Source: a virus. Taken from it: a DNA stretch of 33,259 nt. The stretch lies in IMG/VR virus record IMGVR_UViG_3300006868_000051, positions 1 through 33,259 of that record. One strand, given 5' to 3'. The position numbers and the translations under genes are program-made. This document shows positions 31,170-33,259 of this stretch, in pieces (the first letter of the stretch is position 1; every line of letters begins with the position of its first letter). The notes beneath the pieces were generated by a model. That model was not told the origin of the DNA. It saw only the letters and a program-made list of their open reading frames with translations, and did not search any database.

Positions 31170-31547
31170 ATGAAATACGATATTCCATCAGCACTACAAA
31201 AACTCACACCAGGAGCAGAATGGGTTCTGCGTGGTGGTGAGTATTCTGGTTTGGAGTGGATTAGAGGAAACGGATACGAGAAACCAACCGAAGAAGAAAT
31301 TACCGCAAAGATTGCCGAACTGGAAGCAGAAGAACCAGTAAGACTTCTACGTATTGAGAGAGACAAGAGACTCGCAGCAACTGACTGGAAAGTTGTAAAG
31401 GCAAAGGAGACTGGTACAAACCTTTCTGCCGACTTCAAGGCATACCGTCAGGCACTTCGTGACCTTCCTTCTACGGCGACTCCTACGCTGAATGAGATGG
31501 GAGACCTTGACCTTTCTTCTGTTACTTGGCCCACCGAACCTGCTTGA
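31170..31547 (+). CDS. Phage tail assembly chaperone-like protein with hybrid domain plan (125 aa)
   Basis: Residues 7-55 (SALQKLTPGAEWVLRGGEYS, then KPTEEEITAKIAELE) match the N-terminal part of the 123-aa protein at 21886. Residues ~60-125 (IERDKRLAATDWKVVKAK, AYRQALRDLPSTATP, VTWPTEPA) fit the tail assembly chaperone family and match the 96-aa protein at 18776. So this gene is a hybrid of two local domain types. It follows the C1q-like gene, in the usual fibre-then-partner order. The next gene's ATG lies in the TGATAAATG after the stop. Confidence 0.86.
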   Translation: MKYDIPSALQKLTPGAEWVLRGGEYSGLEWIRGNGYEKPTEEEITAKIAELEAEEPVRLLRIERDKRLAATDWKVVKAKETGTNLSADFKAYRQALRDLPSTATPTLNEMGDLDLSSVTWPTEPA

Positions 31548-31550
31548 TAA

Positions 31551-32192
31551 ATGGCTTCTGAATTAAGAGTAGATAGAATTATTCCTGTTAATGGTGTCCC
31601 TACTGGTGGTGGGGGTGGTATTATACAGGTAAAATCCACAAACTTTAATACTGAACTAGTATATGGAAGTGCTGATGGAACTGGACAATCCTTGACTAGT
31701 GGATTTAGTGTTATTCCATCAGAGTCTTATGTAAATATAACATCAATAGGAACAAACTCTAAATTTTTAGTAATATTTTCCGGTAATATTTCTGCAAGCA
31801 ATGATGCTGTTTATGGTGACTGTATCTCTGGATTTGGAATTGTTGTGGATCCAGCTGGAGGAACATCTTGGTCTAGGATAGGATCTGGTGGAAATAATAC
31901 ATATCCAAACAATGTTAAATTCTTTTTTAGTAGATTTGATGCTGGCGCTGCTGGAAATGATGCTTTTCATAAAATGCCTTTGAGTGGAAATTTTCTTTAT
32001 TCATCTTCCGTTGCATCAGGTACAATAATGAGATTTGCAATTGAGTATTTTCATTATGATGATAATAACCATAACACGCTTTATGTTAATAGGAGTAGTA
32101 ATAGTTATACAACTGCTTCCAGCCCTGATAATAGTAGAGTATACGCAGGCGGTAATGCAACATCTATAACAGTTATGGAGATATCAGGATAA
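31551..32192 (+). CDS. Short tail fibre / structural protein (213 aa)
   Basis: The tag MASELRVDRIIPVNGVPTGG is followed by GGIIQVKSTNFNTELVYGSA and ITSIGTNSKFLVIFSGNIS, a beta-rich module widely seen in marine phage fibres, and an ending TSITVMEISG. It is a paralogue of the next gene (GGIIQ..., S.K.L..., T.MEVSG). It has no enzyme motif and probably acts as a small fibre or receptor-binding protein (inferred). It lies 3 nt after the chaperone-like gene and overlaps the next as TAATG. Confidence 0.83.
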   Translation: MASELRVDRIIPVNGVPTGGGGGIIQVKSTNFNTELVYGSADGTGQSLTSGFSVIPSESYVNITSIGTNSKFLVIFSGNISASNDAVYGDCISGFGIVVDPAGGTSWSRIGSGGNNTYPNNVKFFFSRFDAGAAGNDAFHKMPLSGNFLYSSSVASGTIMRFAIEYFHYDDNNHNTLYVNRSSNSYTTASSPDNSRVYAGGNATSITVMEISG

Positions 32193-32683
32193 TGTCAGAA
32201 TTAAGAACAAATAGAATTATTCCAAGAGACGGACTGCCTGCTGGTGCGAGTGGTGGTATTATTCAGATTGTACAATCAAACTATTCAGTATCAACTGCAA
32301 TTAGTGCAAACACTGATTATACCGATACTGGATTAACTGGAACAATCACTCCAACAAGAAGTGATAGTAAAATTCTTATAATAGTATCACAACAAGGGCA
32401 CGTTTATAGAACTACAGCATCTAACCGTTGGGCTAATATAAGAATTGTTCGTGGATCCACTGAAATTTTTGAATGTAAACAAGCAATAGGTGGAAGAGGT
32501 GCTATTTCTGGAGATGCTTCCGACGTTGCTTCTGTAATATTACAAACATTAGATTCTCCAAATACAACTAGTGCAGTCACATATCACATTGAAGCACGAA
32601 TTAATGATAATAACAATGCAAACTATACTGCTCAGGTAAGTGAAGGAACTTCTACTATGACTCTTATGGAAGTCTCTGGTTAA
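32192..32683 (+). CDS. Short tail fibre / structural protein, paralogue (163 aa)
   Basis: It starts MSELRTNRIIPRDGLPAGAS with GGIIQIVQSNYSVSTAIS and ITPTRSDSKILIIVSQQGH, and ends STMTLMEVSG, paralogous to the 213-aa protein before it. The last shared motif, T-x-M-E-[VI]-S-G, appears in both. A TAATG overlap couples it to the upstream gene. It ends the fibre region; a 115-nt gap with a sigma70-like promoter follows. Confidence 0.83.
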   Translation: MSELRTNRIIPRDGLPAGASGGIIQIVQSNYSVSTAISANTDYTDTGLTGTITPTRSDSKILIIVSQQGHVYRTTASNRWANIRIVRGSTEIFECKQAIGGRGAISGDASDVASVILQTLDSPNTTSAVTYHIEARINDNNNANYTAQVSEGTSTMTLMEVSG

Positions 32684-32747
32684 AGCTAAATCCCATCTTT
32701 AAAAGCAACAAACCTAGTCTACTTGTAATTCAGAGGTATGTCAAGCC

Positions 32748-32776
32748 TTGACTTATAAGTAGATTTGTTTTATGAT
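32748..32776 (+). promoter_or_regulatory. Sigma70-like promoter for glutaredoxin, with an overlapping dyad
   Basis: TTGACT (32748-32753), then 17 nt, then TATGAT (32771-32776). The -35 overlaps a GTCAAG-C-CTTGAC inverted repeat at 32740-32752, which could be an operator. The predicted start is close to the ATG at 32799. Confidence 0.65.
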
Positions 32777-32798
32777 AATTTCTATCTAACTATTTTCT

Positions 32799-33035
32799 AT
32801 GAAATTTTTAGTATATTCAAAAACAGGATGTCCTTATTGCACTAAGGTAATGACAGTCTTGGAAATGACTGGTAAGAAATTTGTTGAGTATAAACTTGAC
32901 AGAGACTTTACACGGCAAGAGTTTTATGATACATTTGGGGAGGGTTCTACATTCCCACAAGTTTTATGTGATGATAAAAAGATAGGAGGATGCGTTGACA
33001 CCATTCAGTTTCTCAGAGAAGAAAAAGTTATCTAA
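32799..33035 (+). CDS. Glutaredoxin (78 aa)
   Basis: The active site CPYC is at residues 11-14, the cis-proline motif TFPQV at 51-55 and the glutathione-contact GGCVD at 63-67, in a full-length thioredoxin fold of the usual glutaredoxin size. It would use glutathione to reduce disulfides, for example in phage ribonucleotide reductase. It is soluble, with no signal sequence. It has a separate sigma70-like promoter and no Shine-Dalgarno site, so it is not part of the late fibre unit. Cyanophages commonly encode such a glutaredoxin, and T4 has nrdC in an analogous role. Confidence 0.93.
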   Translation: MKFLVYSKTGCPYCTKVMTVLEMTGKKFVEYKLDRDFTRQEFYDTFGEGSTFPQVLCDDKKIGGCVDTIQFLREEKVI

Positions 33036-33216
33036 TCAACACATAAATAAAATCAGTACCCGTGAAGTAAATCGCGGGGTTGACATTATTCTTAATGGAG
33101 GTAAGAAGAAGCAATCAAAACCATTTCACATTGTCTTTGAAAAGATGGTTTGCTTCTTTAAGAGGGAAGTAACTATCTATTTCGAGTTTTCCTTAAACAC
33201 AAGGAAGAAAAGTTAG
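32995..33216 (+). CDS. Small conserved-looking ORF of uncertain start (up to 73 aa)
   Basis: Reading in this frame gives a C-terminal part that looks real: STREVNRGVDIILNGGKKKQ, a central PFHIVFEKMVCFFKREVTIY and an end FEFSLNTRKKS, basic and aromatic. The coordinates use a TTG start inside the glutaredoxin gene (41-nt overlap), which is doubtful, since the plausible conserved part begins near 33055. An in-frame ATC lies at 33052, and the only in-frame ATG, at 33145, would leave 23 residues. I do not recognise a function. The late-promoter motif at 33042 sits across its start. Confidence 0.4.
   Translation: MTPFSFSEKKKLSNQHINKISTREVNRGVDIILNGGKKKQSKPFHIVFEKMVCFFKREVTIYFEFSLNTRKKS
33042..33049 (+). 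promoter_or_regulatory. T4-like late promoter motif (CATAAATA)
   Basis: It lies 7 nt after the glutaredoxin stop. It probably serves the small ORF's downstream part or the gene starting at 33236. The CTAAAAA element is missing. Confidence 0.55.
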
Positions 33217-33224
33217 TTTCCCCC

Positions 33225-33229
33225 GAGGT
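33225..33229 (+). promoter_or_regulatory. Ribosome binding site (GAGGT) for the gene at 33236
   Basis: GAGGT lies 6 nt before the ATG at 33236, which supports the partial gene that runs off the window. Confidence 0.55.
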
Positions 33230-33235
33230 AGAAAA

Positions 33236-33259
33236 ATGTTAGCAGCAGGTTTAGTATTT
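33236..33259 (+). CDS. 5' end of a further gene (partial, 8 codons)
   Basis: ATG at 33236 with a GAGGT site 6 nt upstream opens MLAAGLVF and runs off the window. Eight codons are too few to identify it. Confidence 0.5.

Noticed and set aside
31545-31552. Late promoter in TGATAAATG at the 31170/31551 junction
   Set aside because: The last base makes the ATG of the next gene instead of completing NATAAATA, so it could not drive that gene's full message.

Overview
The window looks like part of the late structural (tail-fibre/adhesin) region of a marine T4-like cyanophage (a Synechococcus or Prochlorococcus myovirus). All genes are on the + strand, the DNA is AT-rich, and genes are packed with overlaps or gaps of usually under 50 nt. 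Many intergenic junctions carry the T4-like late-promoter motif NATAAATA. The proteins are typical of cyanomyovirus fibre modules: VGIGT..P..KLDV repeats, LamG-like, SPRY-like and C1q-like folds, glycine-rich domains and a Peptidase_G2 autocleavage domain. 2OG-Fe(II) oxygenases and a glutaredoxin accompany them. The host assignment is inferred from gene style; no host marker is present. No tRNA, CRISPR array, insertion sequence, integrase or reverse transcriptase was seen. No stretch over 300 nt lacks a gene.

Layout. (1) 1-2948: the 3' end of a small gene, a 138-aa conserved protein, a 3' relic of a fibre gene, a short fibre protein and a 622-aa fibre ending in a Peptidase_G2 domain. (2) 2966-7903, block A: a YLG-type adaptor, a short fibre protein and a 1193-aa multi-lectin adhesin. 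(3) 7922-14691: three long glycine-rich fibre proteins, with a tandem pair of 79-aa adaptor-like proteins between the first two. (4) 14724-15092: a small acidic chaperone-like gene. (5) 15215-17075: three overlapping 2OG-Fe(II) oxygenase-like genes behind a near-consensus sigma70 promoter, an island inside the late region. (6) 17099-23732: further fibre genes interleaved with small chaperone-like genes. (7) 23755-29052, block B: a diverged copy of the block A gene order. (8) 29144-32683: more short fibre proteins, C1q-like proteins and chaperone-like genes. (9) 32799-33259: glutaredoxin with its own sigma70-like promoter, a small ORF and the start of another gene.

How the genes may work together. 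The region reads as a modular adhesin library. At least ten products start with a similar ten-residue tag, six short products end in a shared C-terminal module and are each followed by a further fibre or adhesin gene, and most adhesins are followed by a small, often acidic chaperone-like gene. Most late promoters overlap the stop codon of the gene before them and lie 14-26 nt from the next start, so each unit carries its own expression signal. This would let modules be swapped by recombination. The two ~1.19-kaa adhesins illustrate it: nearly constant linkers with short identical DNA tracts separate diverged lectin-like domains. The oxygenase island may modify fibres or host targets, but its promoter type points to an early, host-polymerase-driven function.
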